64,000 bases of DNA from Arcobacter sp. (GTDB taxonomy: Bacteria; Campylobacterota; Campylobacteria; Campylobacterales; Arcobacteraceae): contig QKDL01000023.1 in NCBI GenBank assembly GCA_003252105.1, positions 1-64,000 on the forward strand, given 5' to 3'. Both the position numbers and the translations under genes were made by a program. A model generated the notes under the pieces. It saw nothing but the letters and a program-made list of their open reading frames with translations. It was not told the origin of the DNA and did not search any database. Shown piece by piece: positions 63,925 through 64,000 of this stretch. Position 1 is the first letter of the stretch; each line of letters begins with the position of its first letter.

Positions 63925-64000
63925 ATGGCAAAACAAAAATGTCCTGAATGCCCAAAATGTTTACCTGGCTGGTTGGTTCAGTTTGGTGACTTGATGTCAT
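63925..64000 (+). CDS. motB: Flagellar stator protein MotB, 5' end only
   Basis: The first 25 codons are visible. They begin with a Cys-rich segment KCPECPKCLPG, then WLVQFGDLMS, the start of the membrane helix in which the ion-binding Asp of MotB is expected (the Asp in FGD). The rest lies beyond the window. Position after motA confirms the call. Two CxxC-like pairs in front of the helix could bind zinc or be decoration. Confidence 0.9.
   Translation, partial: MAKQKCPECPKCLPGWLVQFGDLMS

Overview
The window is very AT-rich, densely coded DNA from a member of the Campylobacterota, most like an Arcobacter-type genome. Three things point there: the U32 peptidase–purE–glyQ–Nif3–zinc-ribbon–waaA–pseudouridine synthase–ffh–rpsP–KH–rimM order, which I recall from Campylobacter; the Campylobacterota-type flagellar and chemotaxis genes (CheZ of the remote type, FliY, two hook-like FlgE proteins, Cache chemoreceptors); and TATAAT boxes with almost no recognisable -35. 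No rRNA, tRNA, CRISPR array, insertion sequence or prophage was found. The species call is inference.

Layout. 1-9839: 3' part of a giant type I secreted adhesin, followed by a LapG-like periplasmic protease and a LapD-like GGDEF/EAL receptor, i.e. a LapA/LapG/LapD surface-retention cassette. 9914-12957: nickel/cobalt ECF transporter nikKMLQO. 13157-15597: a stand-alone periplasmic Cache protein and a chemoreceptor. 15636-20698: small metabolic and conserved hypothetical genes (an SGNH hydrolase that has lost its nucleophile, YwbE, DUF188, DUF234, MFS exporter, alpha/beta hydrolase, DUF1294). 21049-24836: a hypothetical gene, then rpsL-rpsG-fusA behind a long structured leader. 24898-31072: a four-repeat SPOR-like secreted protein, nadK, recN and an ankyrin protein. 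31218-35364: a double-Cache, zinc-binding (CZB) chemoreceptor convergent with a receiver-PAS-coiled-coil protein. 35522-45769: the conserved Campylobacterota housekeeping block. 45775-48118 (minus): SPOR membrane protein, a charged protein, flgG. 48279-64000: cheY, cheZ, flgF, flgB, fliF, fliG, fliH, fliN, flgD, two flgE-like genes, a membrane coiled-coil protein, a periplasmic TPR protein, a FlaG-like protein, fliY, motA and the start of motB.

How the parts work together. The window is dominated by surface behaviour. The Lap cassette would hold or release a biofilm adhesin. The two receptors, CheY, CheZ, FliN/FliY and MotA/B form a signal path to the flagellar switch and motor. The most unusual item is CheZ: a long acidic N-terminal half carries six short motifs resembling the CheY-binding EIDALL peptide of FliM, with a seventh at the C-terminus, which suggests a multivalent CheY-P tether. 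Other points of interest are the heavily degenerate LapD, the predicted N-terminal histidines on NikK and NikL, a stand-alone Cache protein beside a receptor lacking that domain, the hairpin-rich rpsL leader, and a near-perfect hairpin between the two hook genes.
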